A DNA stretch of 64,000 nt from G963664935 sp963664935 (GCA_963664935.2 CAXXSE010000007.1:310001-374000); one strand, 5' to 3'. Numbered from the stretch's first letter, positions 1 to 8,260 are shown. A program made the numbers and translations. The notes: a model not told the origin generated them from the letters alone.

Positions 1-17
1 CGTGACCTTTCTTCCTC

Positions 18-383
18 ATGGTCGCCCTATATGTCAGGCTAGTTGTCGCTTGTGAGGCGGGTCGAGTGACTTTCCGCTACCCAAATAGCAAGACAAAGCA
101 GATTGAGCTTAAGACCGTTTCCGGCCCGCAATTTTTGTGGTTGATCCTCCAGCATGTCCTACCCAAAAGGTTTAGACGGGCTAGGAATTTCGGTTTTCTG
201 CACCCCAATAGTAAACACTCGATACAGTTGCTTCAGTATTTACTCAAACTGGATCTAGGCCGAGCATTGGCATGGCTTAGAAAACGACCCACACTGACCT
301 GTCGGTGTTGCGGTGGTCCGATGAAGATTATCAAAACACGGGTTCCTCCGCTGTTCCCATGGAAGGTGGCGGTACCGACATGA
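18..383 (+). pseudogene. IS91-family transposase, C-terminal fragment
   Basis: The 121 residues resemble the C-terminal part of IS91/IS801-type HUH transposases. I see the family pattern VTFRY..SKT, then LQHVLPK.F.R.R..GFLHPN, and a terminal CRCCGGPM zinc-ribbon-like motif. An in-frame stop lies at positions 3-5, so the catalytic N-terminal part is either outside the window or already degraded. No intact oriIS/terIS end could be identified. It lies next to a remnant integron cassette array, where such elements are often found. Family assignment is from motifs only. Confidence 0.7.
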
Positions 384-632
384 TCATACGCTCGAGCCAT
401 TGATCATGTAAACGCATCACCCCTGCGGATGGATTTAAATTCAGTGTATAGCGCTGAGGAACCCGCTTGTCTAAAAAAGGGGTAAAATAGGCGGAACTGG
501 CCTCACTAGAAGGCATTCTTGCCACGCGTTGCTGCAATAGCAACCGTATTCGCTGAATTTTGAGGTTTGCGGGTCACCGTAAGCCTTGAGAGGCAGCGAC
601 ACTCAAAAACATATTTTCATAGAGAAACTGGA
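384..632. other. No recognisable gene; scar between the IS91 fragment and the half attC
   Basis: This stretch shows no convincing coding frame. A 70-codon open frame on the minus strand (331-543) has no recognisable motif and overlaps the transposase fragment, so it is not called. The segment probably contains junctions of decayed mobile DNA. Confidence 0.4.
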
Positions 633-633
633 T

Positions 634-668
634 CATAACCGACGGGCTTGTCCAACAAACGGTTAGAT
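634..668 (-). other. Truncated attC site (5' half), end of cassette B
   Basis: Read on the minus strand, the sequence ATCTAAC at 668-662 is the exact reverse complement of the core GTTAGAT that begins cassette B (1558-1552). A cassette's own inverse core should look exactly like this. It is followed by a GC-rich arm, but no matching 3' arm or GTTRRRY core is found further on, so the attC is truncated. Confidence 0.5.
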
Positions 669-708
669 TTATTTACCGTTTGCATGTTGACTCAGTAAAC
701 TTAATTTT

Positions 709-1530
709 TTAGATTCCAAGCTCGTTTTCCAATCTAATTATTGAAGAATTTCTCCAATGAAGAGATTTTTTAACTAACTCTTTATAGTCACGAAGTGCAA
801 GCTTCTTACTGCTTACGGTCTTCTTTTCATAAGACCGGCCTTTTTCAGTGCCTTTATGGAGCAATGAAATTGCAATCTGAACATTGGCAAGATCTTCATA
901 AGCACCACCTCTCCAACCTTCCTCAATTTCTGACTGTTCATATAATGCAACTGCTTTTTCAAAATATTTTTCTGCCAACGCTGAATCCTCGGTTTCAGTA
1001 CTATATTTAACTGGTAACGTATAGGCCAAATTACCTAACTCCCAATATGTTGAACCTCTTACAGCATCTTTTTTTTCTGCTTTAAAAAGTTTTTCGCTAG
1101 CTAATTTTAATACTTGAGCAATCCATCTTTTTTTATTTTTGTCATCAATAGTCTTATCTTCCCAGAATACCTTTGCCAGATTTCTATAAACATAACCAAA
1201 ATCATGAGACTGGCGCCAATCAAAATTGGCAATAATTTTGTTTACTCTATCTCCCTCTGCTTGCTGTACGATTTCTATTTTTTCATCTACTTTTAAATTT
1301 ACTTTTGACTCTACAGTTATTCCAATATAGAAAATAACTGCAGCACCGAAAGCAGAAATCACACCCGCAAGAAATATTAAAATCTTTGCCGATAATTGAT
1401 TGACTATTTGATGTTTAAATCTTTCTTCATATTCTGAACGACTGCCATACGCCCATGAATTATTATACTCACGTTCTATCGTTGCGATCTTTGATTCTGC
1501 TTTCGAAAGTCTATCTTCAATCTCAGTCAT
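709..1530 (-). CDS. Hypothetical membrane-anchored TPR-like protein (integron cassette gene B)
   Basis: The product is not recognised. The chosen start (1530) gives 273 residues and is preceded by AAGGAG at a good distance; an upstream ATG at 1569 is possible but lacks a site and would run into attC. The protein starts with a charged, probably coiled-coil stretch and has one hydrophobic segment around residues 45-70 (ILIFLAGVISAFGAAVIFYI). The soluble C-terminal part is rich in alanine/tyrosine helices and resembles tetratricopeptide repeats (LAEKYFEKAVALYEQ). The DNA is AT-rich compared with the core genes. Its position between an attC and a half attC marks it as a promoterless cassette gene of unknown role. 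Confidence 0.7.
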   Translation of the reverse strand: MTEIEDRLSKAESKIATIEREYNNSWAYGSRSEYEERFKHQIVNQLSAKILIFLAGVISAFGAAVIFYIGITVESKVNLKVDEKIEIVQQAEGDRVNKIIANFDWRQSHDFGYVYRNLAKVFWEDKTIDDKNKKRWIAQVLKLASEKLFKAEKKDAVRGSTYWELGNLAYTLPVKYSTETEDSALAEKYFEKAVALYEQSEIEEGWRGGAYEDLANVQIAISLLHKGTEKGRSYEKKTVSSKKLALRDYKELVKKSLHWRNSSIIRLENELGI

Positions 1531-1551
1531 TTCCTTTAATCTCCTTGCTGA

Positions 1552-1641
1552 ATCTAACGTCCGGCTCACCGGACCATTTTTTGTTGGTGTAGCGTAGCGG
1601 AAGCAACTAGAAATGGTTCCGCGTGCAGCCGCTTGTTATCT
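1552..1641 (-). other. attC recombination site between two gene cassettes
   Basis: On the minus strand the site runs from inverse core AGATAAC (1641-1635), which includes the stop codon of gene A, to core GTTAGAT (1558-1552). The two arms pair imperfectly over about 25 nt: TAAC, GGCT, a CGG-rich block and ACCATTT on one side match TGGT, CCGG, AGCC and GTTA on the other. Unpaired bases are typical of attC. About 90 nt is a usual attC length. The site explains the tight gene A/gene B junction and identifies both as integron cassettes. Confidence 0.75.
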
Positions 1642-3105
1642 GTTTTTCCCCGATTCTTTAGCCAAAGCAAATATACCTAGCATTGAACTTGATAAGACCT
1701 TTCTCTCATGCGCCTCTTCAAATTTATCTGCTGCATATTTTCCACCAGATGCCATTGCAAAAGGTAACGCCGCACCTAGAAATGGGGCTAGAGCTGGAAC
1801 CATACTCACTGCCAAGCCTCCACCTGCAATTAAAGCTGTTTTCATATGCTTTGCTTTATATTTGCCATTCAATTTTTCAACTTCTTTTTGGTGCGAGGAT
1901 ACTAATGCTTCCACATGTGAGCATACTTCTGCAGCCGCATAGCCTAGGTCATCAATCTTCGCACTGGGAAGGCTAGCGATAAATTCTCTCAACTGATTTC
2001 TAAAATTGACGTTTTCGTCAGTTTTTCTAAGCTCAACTAACTGCTCATCGTTAATGTTTGCTAAATAATCAAGACGCTTATTTGTTAACGCTGATATGGC
2101 TGTTTGAAGATGATTGTCTGCTTTAGTAAATTCAGCAACTCTCGAATTATTCATTTGGCTTAATAGAGAAAAATAATGTGCCTGAGCTGAAACGCACAAC
2201 AATGGATTACTATTCAGTTCATTTGAGTTTTCGAACATATGATATTGAGGTTGAATACGCTCCATAATTCCATTTAGAACGATCCTTCCCTTGGGGGCAT
2301 GTGAAAGCACTTCATTAAATTCAGGAGTTCTCCACTGTTTAGCTTCTTCTACATAGTTGTTAAAAGCATCATTTAGAGATTCGCCAAATTCACCGCCGGG
2401 GGATATAAATAGGCCTTTTCCCCCAACACCTGAAAGAAAGTGCTCCTCATCACTGTCTACATACTCAAATACGTCATCAATACTTATGATTTCTCTGTTG
2501 AGATAATAAGAGAAGAAATCTGCTATCAACTGATTTGTGTCGTCCTTAGTTTGTTGGTCATTTTCTTCGAGCGACTTTTCCCAACTAGGAAAAACTACGA
2601 ACGGAGGAATATCAAATTCCTGAGAAAGAAGACCTTTAAGGTGAAGTATGAAATATACGGCTTGAATTAAATTTACAAATCTAAATTTCTCATGCTCTCT
2701 TTCCGCTTCCAACCAAGGCATCACAGGATCAGGGATTAAGACAATATCAGAGACAAGAATTATTCTTTTAACAGCGTTAAGCTGCGTTTCAAGGAACCTA
2801 CTACTACCTCCAAGATTTATCTTGCAACACTTGATGTTTTTGGCCGACTTAAAGCACTCCATACTTTCTTGGCTGTATAATTTTCCAAGATTATTCGACA
2901 GCGTTTCGAATGATTTCATACTAGCAGATAAACGCACAGGGTCATTTCTAAACGACTCGCCTAATTTCCTGATGGCAAAAGAGAATTCTGATGGTATACA
3001 AAAATTATTATAAGAACATCCTGTGGCTTCGGAGAAAAAATCTTCCAGAACCTCAATGTATGTTCTCTGATAAATCAATAGTGTATGCAAATCAGATTCT
3101 TGCAT
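1636..3105 (-). CDS. Hypothetical protein (integron cassette gene A)
   Basis: The product is not recognised. The start at 3105 is preceded by AAAGGAAAG at a proper distance and gives 489 residues; an in-frame ATG at 3183 would lie beyond the cassette boundary. The protein is mostly soluble. Its C-terminal 80 residues contain two short hydrophobic, glycine/alanine-rich segments (IAGGGLAVSMVPALAPFLGA) followed by a charged helix. Its stop codon overlaps the attC inverse core, as is typical for integron cassettes. Cassette A spans 3128-1558 and is large for a cassette. Function is unknown. Confidence 0.7.
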   Translation of the reverse strand: MQESDLHTLLIYQRTYIEVLEDFFSEATGCSYNNFCIPSEFSFAIRKLGESFRNDPVRLSASMKSFETLSNNLGKLYSQESMECFKSAKNIKCCKINLGGSSRFLETQLNAVKRIILVSDIVLIPDPVMPWLEAEREHEKFRFVNLIQAVYFILHLKGLLSQEFDIPPFVVFPSWEKSLEENDQQTKDDTNQLIADFFSYYLNREIISIDDVFEYVDSDEEHFLSGVGGKGLFISPGGEFGESLNDAFNNYVEEAKQWRTPEFNEVLSHAPKGRIVLNGIMERIQPQYHMFENSNELNSNPLLCVSAQAHYFSLLSQMNNSRVAEFTKADNHLQTAISALTNKRLDYLANINDEQLVELRKTDENVNFRNQLREFIASLPSAKIDDLGYAAAEVCSHVEALVSSHQKEVEKLNGKYKAKHMKTALIAGGGLAVSMVPALAPFLGAALPFAMASGGKYAADKFEEAHERKVLSSSMLGIFALAKESGKNR

Positions 3106-3122
3106 GAAACTTTCCTTTTGAC

Positions 3123-3197
3123 AGATAACATCTAAGCATTTATACGTCGCGCGTGAGCAAAACTCAAGGTTTTCGCGAATCATTACCGCGTGACGTA
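3123..3197 (-). other. 3' arm of a further attC (or attI-like) site upstream of cassette A
   Basis: On the minus strand GTTATCT (3129-3123) is the exact reverse complement of the inverse core AGATAAC at the end of cassette A. This fits it being the insertion point of that cassette. Upstream, TACGTCACGCG and CGCGCGACGTA form a stem (10 of 11 matching), as in an attC. The outer 5' part is missing because an unrelated GC-rich segment (3198-3271) abuts it. Confidence 0.5.
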
Positions 3198-3271
3198 ATC
3201 ACGGTAGGACGGCCAGTTACCCGACCGCCCCGTACAGATCCCCGCATGCGGAACTACCGCACGGGGCTCCT
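3198..3271 (-). ncRNA. Possible group II intron 3' end (domains V-VI), remnant
   Basis: On the minus strand a GAGCC-initiated hairpin (CCGTGCGG paired with CCGCATGCGG, with a bulge) is followed by a second stem-loop and ends CTACCGTGAT. This layout resembles domains V and VI downstream of group II intron reverse transcriptases, which end in AY. No reverse transcriptase or 5' intron end is present. The segment interrupts a putative attC arm; group IIC-attC introns are known to target such sites. The assignment rests on pattern memory, so it is tentative. Confidence 0.35.
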
Positions 3272-3606
3272 CAAAGTTACTCGCTTCGCACATCGGGCGA
3301 CACCGTTATTCAGTTGCTCAAAAGCTGTGGCATATGTGTGGTTTCCGGAGTTTGAAAATTTTGATCAGCTCGGTAAATCCTTTCCAGTTATAGCTCCGAC
3401 GCTGACTCCGACGGTTTAATGCTCGGAAAAGAATGCGAGTCACATGATAATAGAAATCATACATACTGTCATAGTTCATACTGTCATAGTTCCCTCGTAT
3501 ACCGTAGTAGTTGTAATATCCGCGCAGCTTTGAATTCAGCTTCGCAAAAAAAAGAAAAAAGGGGTCAAGTCTTTACATTATTTAATACCTATGCTACTTT
3601 TCGGAC
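3272..3606. other. Intergenic, no gene seen; upstream region of the RAYT fragment
   Basis: No credible coding frame is visible. Near 3552-3572 there is AAAAAAGGGGTCAAGTC, one of the short GGGG-motif sequences that recur in front of the RAYT genes in this window (compare 8620-8640 and 15145-15165). It probably marks the left edge of the RAYT unit. Confidence 0.45.
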
Positions 3607-3897
3607 ATGGCTCGTCCGTTACGCATAAATTACCCTGGCGCCTGGCACCACGTGATGAACCGAGGTGGTGGGTATCGGACCATTTTCAACGATGACCGAC
3701 AACGTGGTTTGTTTCTAGAACTGCTTGCGGATCTGAACCGGATGTTTCGATTGGAGATTCATGCCTATTGTCTCATGGATAACCATTACCATCTTTTGGT
3801 CCATACCCCGGCAGGAAACCTCCAACACGGGATGCGGCATTCAAATCAAAGTGGACGCTACCCTTTTTTATTAATATTTAACTCTAAACAGATATAA
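3607..3897 (+). pseudogene. REP-associated tyrosine transposase (RAYT), N-terminal fragment
   Basis: The first 80 residues match the Y1/IS200-like RAYT family: MARPLRI..PGAWHHVMNRG, then HAYCLMDNHYHLLV with the HUH metal-binding pattern (HYH). Family members are normally over 200 residues and carry the catalytic tyrosine further downstream. Here homology stops near 3852, exactly where an 80-bp MITE begins, and the frame then runs into that element. The gene is therefore inactive. RAYTs mobilise or maintain REP palindromes, several of which occur nearby. Confidence 0.75.
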
Positions 3898-3932
3898 CAT
3901 GCTTGCGTATTTTACGTTAAAGGGTAGTGTCC
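3853..3932 (+). repeat. MITE-like element, family a, copy 1
   Basis: An 80-bp element with terminal inverted repeats GGACGCTACCCTTT and AAAGGGTAGTGTCC (13 of 14 matching). A second copy with nearly the same interior lies at 29402-29483. It interrupts the RAYT gene. Confidence 0.75.
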
Positions 3933-4021
3933 CCTTTATCTGTCCTTCAGATACTTCAAAAGTCCGAGTGAACGTAGTGAACAAACGCAAACGGTGTCAG
4001 GCTTTGATATCGGATTGCCTA

Positions 4022-4310
4022 ACAAACCTCCGCCATCAGTCCTATCTTACAGAGCGACGGCCAAGGGCTCCCTGTTACCAAAGCGTGTTTAAAGCGGGGA
4101 GCCACTACTGAAAGTAATAGCCGCGCTAGTCGATGGGAAAACTTTCAAAAATGATCGCGGCGGAAACGCGAAGCACTGGGACAGTGCGGAGTCTACAATT
4201 AGTTGAGTAGAGAACCTTGCAAACGAGAACCGAGACAGCTCTATTACTACACCCCTTTCCTCCATTAAGGTTAATTTTTTTGAACGCTATGGAATCAAGA
4301 CCTTGTGCCC
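4022..4310 (+). repeat. Dispersed ~290-bp repeat downstream of RAYT, copy 1
   Basis: The segment is clearly related to 15520-15817, with shared blocks such as GCGCTAGTCGATG, GATCGCGGCGGAA and GCGGAGTCTAC in the same order. Both copies lie on the plus strand just downstream of a truncated RAYT gene, so the repeat is probably part of the same mobile unit. I see no conserved open frame across both copies. Confidence 0.65.
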
Positions 4311-4327
4311 TGCTATCCACAATAAAA

Positions 4328-4831
4328 TCACGGATTCAGGTAATATTCAACGGGCGGCGTTGCCTGCACAAACGAAACTCGATCTCCAACATTTAGCGAT
4401 CCGCTCTGAACGATTGAGGCTGTAAGACCGCCGTGGCCACGCATGGCATTATAACCTCCCGAGCCCAATACTTTTTCCATACGCGAACAGGGATGGCATA
4501 AGCCCGTAACTTTGAGTATTACATCGCCAATTTGAATCTGTTGTTTTTTCAAAGCAAGCAGATTGATGCCCCTAACGACAAGGTTCCGCCTCAACATTTC
4601 GGGGGAAACCGTATGGTTGGTGAACGATGAAATCGCCGCCAAATGTTCGTGTTGGATCAGGGTCACTTGCCGATTTCGACTTCTTCCCGCGTAGCGATCA
4701 CCATCCAGACCCGAGAGCGGGTCGGCTAATACCCGAGGCACGCTAAGCATTTCCGTTTGGCGTTGTGGACGCAAACCGATCCAAAGAAGCTCCCCTGATC
4801 TTGGGAAATTGACTGTCAATTCACTAATCAT
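4328..4831 (-). CDS. MOSC domain-containing protein
   Basis: A 167-residue MOSC-domain protein (molybdenum cofactor sulfurase C-terminal domain). Family features include GLDGDRYAG near the N-terminus, the substrate-binding NLVVRGINL, and the conserved cysteine in VTGLCHPCSRME. The single-domain YiiM/YuaD-like group is linked to Moco or sulfur carriage, but substrates are generally unknown. The start at 4831 is chosen because it follows AAGGAAA; an upstream ATG (4882) would overlap the preceding radical SAM gene by 46 bp. It is probably co-transcribed with the radical SAM and DUF2784 genes. Confidence 0.8.
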   Translation of the reverse strand: MISELTVNFPRSGELLWIGLRPQRQTEMLSVPRVLADPLSGLDGDRYAGRSRNRQVTLIQHEHLAAISSFTNHTVSPEMLRRNLVVRGINLLALKKQQIQIGDVILKVTGLCHPCSRMEKVLGSGGYNAMRGHGGLTASIVQSGSLNVGDRVSFVQATPPVEYYLNP

Positions 4832-4836
4832 TTTCC

Positions 4837-5697
4837 TTAATAGCTGACTTGGACCGATATCCCGCAATCTTGAATTCTGCAAGTCAAAGCTTCAAGTGAT
4901 TCACGAGGAAGCGCTGACAGCCGTGATGCTTCAGGTTGCATCGATGGCCGCGCAAGGCCATAGAGTAATACGCCTTTCAACGGAACTTGACTGTCAACCA
5001 AGCCTTTTAGAAACGCGATGTATTCGTTTTGCTCATTTTCAGACGCGGGCGAGCCATCCAGTGCAAACGCAACGGTTTGTAACCATGTTGGACAAAGTCG
5101 GGTGGCAATTTCTAAATTTCGCTTGGCTTTGACAATATCGTAGGCGGCATTGTTAACTTGTTTCAACCCTTTATCCGTGGCGCTATCCAATTTAAACCAC
5201 ACCTCACCGTTTAGGTTTGAAATCTTCTCTAAGGCCCTTTGGATATGCTTTTTGTGAATCATGCTGCCATTGGTAATCAGTACAACCTTGATCCTTTCAT
5301 CGAGCCGATAATCCCTGACGACCCTGGTCAGACGGTCGATGACACTTTCAAATTCGCGGGCGGTTGTCGGCTCTCCGTTTCCAGAGAGAGCGATATCACG
5401 GATCCGCCGGTTTTCAGGCTTAACGTCAAAACGATCATAAAAATCACCCTCAAGCACATCCCGCAGAAATTCTCGCAGTTCGGATTCCAACTGGTCTAAA
5501 TCGATTTTCGGTGCACTACCGCGTATTAGATCGGGAACCTGGCAGTAGATACATCGCCAATTACAGGCATTATTCGGATTGAGGTTGATGCCAATGGAAA
5601 GACCGCCCGCCCGTCGTGAAAGCACCGGATAGACATATGTTAACCCCGCGATATCGCGACTGTGGTCCGTGGTTGAGAGTTTTTTGGTGATTGTCAT
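4837..5697 (-). CDS. Radical SAM protein
   Basis: A 286-residue radical S-adenosylmethionine enzyme. The cluster-binding motif CxxxCxxC is present as C45-NWR-C49-IY-C52, followed by the SAM-binding ALSGNGEPT (GGE-type) motif. It resembles small MoaA/NifB-type radical SAM proteins of unknown substrate. The ATG at 5697 overlaps the stop codon of the upstream DUF2784 gene (ATGA), indicating translational coupling. The same frame stays open upstream without homology. Downstream is the MOSC gene, so a shared cofactor-related function is possible but unproven. Confidence 0.8.
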   Translation of the reverse strand: MTITKKLSTTDHSRDIAGLTYVYPVLSRRAGGLSIGINLNPNNACNWRCIYCQVPDLIRGSAPKIDLDQLESELREFLRDVLEGDFYDRFDVKPENRRIRDIALSGNGEPTTAREFESVIDRLTRVVRDYRLDERIKVVLITNGSMIHKKHIQRALEKISNLNGEVWFKLDSATDKGLKQVNNAAYDIVKAKRNLEIATRLCPTWLQTVAFALDGSPASENEQNEYIAFLKGLVDSQVPLKGVLLYGLARPSMQPEASRLSALPRESLEALTCRIQDCGISVQVSY

Positions 5698-6053
5698 CGT
5701 TGACGCACCCATAACGCAAAATAGATCATCCCATTCAGCACCAAAAGCGCACCACCCAAAATCATCTGATGTCCTTGTGTAAGTCCTTCGGGATATATTA
5801 TTGGTAATAAATAATGGGCGATGAAACCACCTTCGTAACTCAGGTCGCCACCCGATTGCCTTAACCAGTTTTCCAGCGGGGTGAGCGGGCAAATCCAACC
5901 CCAATAGCCGATGGATACGCCCCAACATAAGGCAGGCAAGTGGAACCAGATTACCCACTTCCATTTAAGGACGAAACAAGCGCCCAAAATAACGAAGAGG
6001 ATAAAGAAAAAATGGATAACTACTACACTATCGGCAAGGAGTCGGTAGGCCAT
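5694..6053 (-). CDS. DUF2784 domain-containing membrane protein
   Basis: A 119-residue inner-membrane protein matching the DUF2784 pattern: an N-terminal MAYRLLADSVVVIHFFFI segment, the central WICPLTPLEN motif and a C-terminal hydrophobic segment. About three to four membrane helices are apparent. The family is common in Proteobacteria and has no known function. It is the first gene of a coupled trio with the radical SAM and MOSC genes, overlapping the former by 4 nt. Confidence 0.8.
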   Translation of the reverse strand: MAYRLLADSVVVIHFFFILFVILGACFVLKWKWVIWFHLPALCWGVSIGYWGWICPLTPLENWLRQSGGDLSYEGGFIAHYLLPIIYPEGLTQGHQMILGGALLVLNGMIYFALWVRQR

Positions 6054-6248
6054 TAGGGATTAAAGGATGTAAGCGATCCCGTTGGACATGACGATGCCGT
6101 ATTCCAATAACAATCCCCGAATCGGGCTTGCTTGCGCGGTTCGCCAAACAGTCCATTGGTTATGCTTCCGATGCACACGTCGGATATGTTGCTGCTTAAT
6201 GGTCTTGACGGGACGCAGAATAAAAAAACCGTTTGTCCCATAGGATTA

Positions 6249-6674
6249 CTATCGATTGAGCCTTCCTTTTTTCTGGAACCGGCAATATTTGCAATCAATA
6301 TATTTCACGGGAACAAGACGATGACCGAGCATATCGACCGCAACTTGTGCCTGTTCAAGGATGACATAGCCAAGCAGCGGCTGGTACTCTCCATCGTCTC
6401 CAGGTTCCATATCCATGAACATCACTTCATTAAATATTTTTCTGAACCCTTCTATACGAACACCAACAGGTCCACAAGCTTCACCAACAACGACCTCATT
6501 GTTCGCCAATAAAAATTCGACATTCTCTTTATTGGAGAACTTACCGAGCCTATTTTTCCACGAGGACGGTAATACTAACGCGCCTGCGCCAGTGTCTACA
6601 AAAGCACTGAAAGTTATGGACTTTTCAGGCTCTATAGGATTAGTTAATTCAACTTGAGCCACGATACGTCCCAT
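6249..6674 (-). CDS. Retropepsin-like aspartic protease (clan AA)
   Basis: A 141-residue protein with the retroviral-type aspartic protease signature FVDTGAGALVLP near residue 25-36 and a later hydrophobic-glycine motif (PLLGYVILEQAQVAVD). Such single-domain proteins act as dimers in the retropepsin fold. The bacterial members, often encoded near toxin-antitoxin or mobile DNA, have unknown targets. No signal peptide is visible. A short C-terminal extension contains a CKYC motif. The gene stands alone, with about 195 bp to the DUF2784 operon start. Confidence 0.65.
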   Translation of the reverse strand: MGRIVAQVELTNPIEPEKSITFSAFVDTGAGALVLPSSWKNRLGKFSNKENVEFLLANNEVVVGEACGPVGVRIEGFRKIFNEVMFMDMEPGDDGEYQPLLGYVILEQAQVAVDMLGHRLVPVKYIDCKYCRFQKKGRLNR

Positions 6675-6802
6675 TGTAGAAATCCTCTAACAGCCGATAT
6701 TGGCGATATTGTAATGCTAAATTTCTCCGACCTGTTACCGTTTTTTCGAATTCCGGTGGCGGTATGTACGACGACTTCTATTCTCGGGTGCTGGCAACCT
6801 AG

Positions 6803-7288
6803 CTATCCTTCTCCATTCCGACGGCACGTCGGCGGCTCAAAGCATGGAAAGCCTACACGAGCTACAATCACAACGGTCGCTATTACACGTTGCCAGAGAT
6901 AGCCCTGTTTGACGCCGATGGGCTTTGGCAGTATCGGCGTGTCTTCTTCTCGAAGCACGGTAATCTGAAGCAGGCCGTTGTCCATCTGGTCATCCATTCG
7001 GTGCAAGGGTTGAGGGGTTCCGAATTAGGCGAACGACTCGGGCTACAACCGCGTTCTTTTCTTTCGCACTTTCGCAACCATCCCGCGCTTTGCCGAGAGG
7101 AAATCAGGGGACGGTGGATTTGGTTTGCCGCCGACCCAAAAATCCGCAACAAGCAAAGACATGCCCGATTGGCCCAGGTTGTTACCTATGTGCCCCGGAT
7201 ACCGTCCGATATGGAGGAGGTCATGATACTGGTTGACCTGATTCGTCATCCGATAGGTTTTTGGCGTGATTGCACCTCTACCATTTAA
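6803..7288 (+). pseudogene. Winged-helix-like accessory protein fragment, probably from an insertion sequence
   Basis: An open frame without a clear start codon runs through RRLKAWKAYTSYNHNGRYYT, then IALFDADGLWQYRRVFFSKHG and a helical domain. I recall this pattern from small conserved proteins often found beside ISNCY-like transposases, but cannot confirm this here. The start of the domain is missing, and the 3' end reads into the reverse strand of a truncated higA gene. It is probably the remains of the element that cut higA-2. Confidence 0.4.
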
Positions 7289-7408
7289 AACTTTTGAAAG
7301 CGTTTTACGACTGACATTTAAATGTTCAGAAACGTCAGTAATGGTGAGATCTAAAGGATTGACTACCAGCTCTTGTAGAATTTCGCCCGGATGTGCGGGG
7401 TTATGCAT
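7260..7408 (-). pseudogene. HigA-type antitoxin, second copy, truncated
   Basis: The first 50 residues (MHNPAHPGEILQEL, then ITDVSEHLNVSRKTLSKVLNG) form the XRE-type helix-turn-helix of HigA antitoxins. After ITP the similarity ends where the opposite-strand fragment begins, although the frame stays open to 7043. The ATG at 7408 lies 3 nt after the stop codon of the first higA, so the two were once a tandem pair. Confidence 0.65.
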
Positions 7409-7410
7409 TT

Positions 7411-7857
7411 TACGCTACAGATAATTTTGAAACTCGTAATTCATCCCTGTGTTGCTCAGCATGTCATAAATCATATTGAGCCTGTTGATTTATCCAACTT
7501 TCCGAAGACGTATTAAAAGCTATTGATAAACGGGCGTAACCCGCCTTGCGCGTCCTAACTCATTGATTGTTAGCTCCACGACAAAAATTGACCGTTTTGA
7601 GTACGTAAGTGTTTGATTATTTCTTCTCAAACGATAGGCTAAGTCATTGATTTATTGCGAGCGCGGAACGCGGGTTACGCCCTTGATAAACGAACTGCCA
7701 TTTCAGGACTGGTACCCGCTTTTTCATTAACAATACTCGATAAAGTTTTACGGCTAACACCTAAAGCTTTTGCTGTTTCCGTTACAGTTAAATCCAATGG
7801 CTCTATACAAAGCTTTTTAATAATTGCTCCAGGATGAGGAGGATTGTGCATTAACAT
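7411..7857 (-). pseudogene. higA: HigA-type antitoxin, disrupted by a MITE and a nonsense codon
   Basis: The N-terminal 56 residues (MHNPPHPGAIIKKL, helix-turn-helix TVTETAKALGVSRKTLSSIV) read normally. At 7691 a 151-bp element interrupts the gene. Beyond it the frame resumes as RLSIAFNTSSESWINQQAQYDL, the usual HigA C-terminus. A TGA then replaces the expected tryptophan codon before HAEQHRDELRV and the final stop at 7411. HigA normally represses its operon and neutralises HigB. Here both the insertion and the TGA inactivate it. Confidence 0.75.
7532..7682. mobile_element. 151-bp MITE inserted in higA
   Basis: The ends are GGGCGTAACCCGC and GCGGGTTACGCCC (13-bp perfect inverted repeat, extended imperfectly to about 40 bp). 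The direct repeat TTGATAAAC lies immediately outside both ends (7523-7531 and 7683-7691). Joining the flanks through one copy of this 9-bp repeat restores the HigA reading frame, so insertion and target duplication are well supported. It has no coding capacity. Confidence 0.85.
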
Positions 7858-7866
7858 ATAAATTCC

Positions 7867-8133
7867 TCAATGATAATCTTCATAATTGACAATTTCCGCA
7901 TCTTCATCTTTCATGCGAAATGTTACACGCCAATTGCCACTTACTTTTACTGACCAAATATCACTTCTATCCCCTATAAGCTGATGTAGCGATAAACCGG
8001 GTAAGTTCATATCTTGTGGCTGTGTTGACGCATTCAATCGACCCTATATTAATTGAAGTCGTTTGACATGGTTCGATTGGGTTCCTGTTTTAAAAAAACG
8101 GTCTAATCCTTTGTGTTTGAAACTTACAGTCAT
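7867..8133 (-). pseudogene. higB: HigB/RelE-type toxin with an in-frame amber codon
   Basis: An 88-codon gene with the HigB pattern: MTVSFKHKGLDRFFKTG at the start, then DMNLPGLSLHQLIGDRSDIW and the C-terminal VSGNWRVTFRMKD with EIVNYEDYH. Codon 30 is TAG (8046-8044). HigB is a ribosome-dependent mRNA interferase of about 92 residues. Its stop at 7867 lies 10 bp before the start of higA, the standard toxin-first higBA order. With the antitoxin broken as well, loss of the toxin is what one would expect. Confidence 0.75.
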
Positions 8134-8260
8134 ACACCAAAAGTAACCTGTTACGTTACGGGTTACAACTCACGGCGACGCGTAGCGGGTCGCCCGGTCG
8201 CCCTCCACAATAGACAATAGTTCCTGCAGCAATGGGTTCGATAGGTTTGGTGGTAGGTAA

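Noticed and set aside
331..543. 70-codon open frame on the minus strand
   Set aside because: It overlaps the IS91 fragment, has no motif or ribosome-binding site, and lies in decayed DNA.
3153..3628. Plus-strand frames between cassette A and the RAYT
   Set aside because: They cross the intron-like hairpins and repeats, show no motifs, and are likely chance.
6053..6298. 81-codon minus-strand frame between DUF2784 and the protease gene
   Set aside because: It overlaps the protease gene, and its composition and lack of motifs suggest a chance frame.
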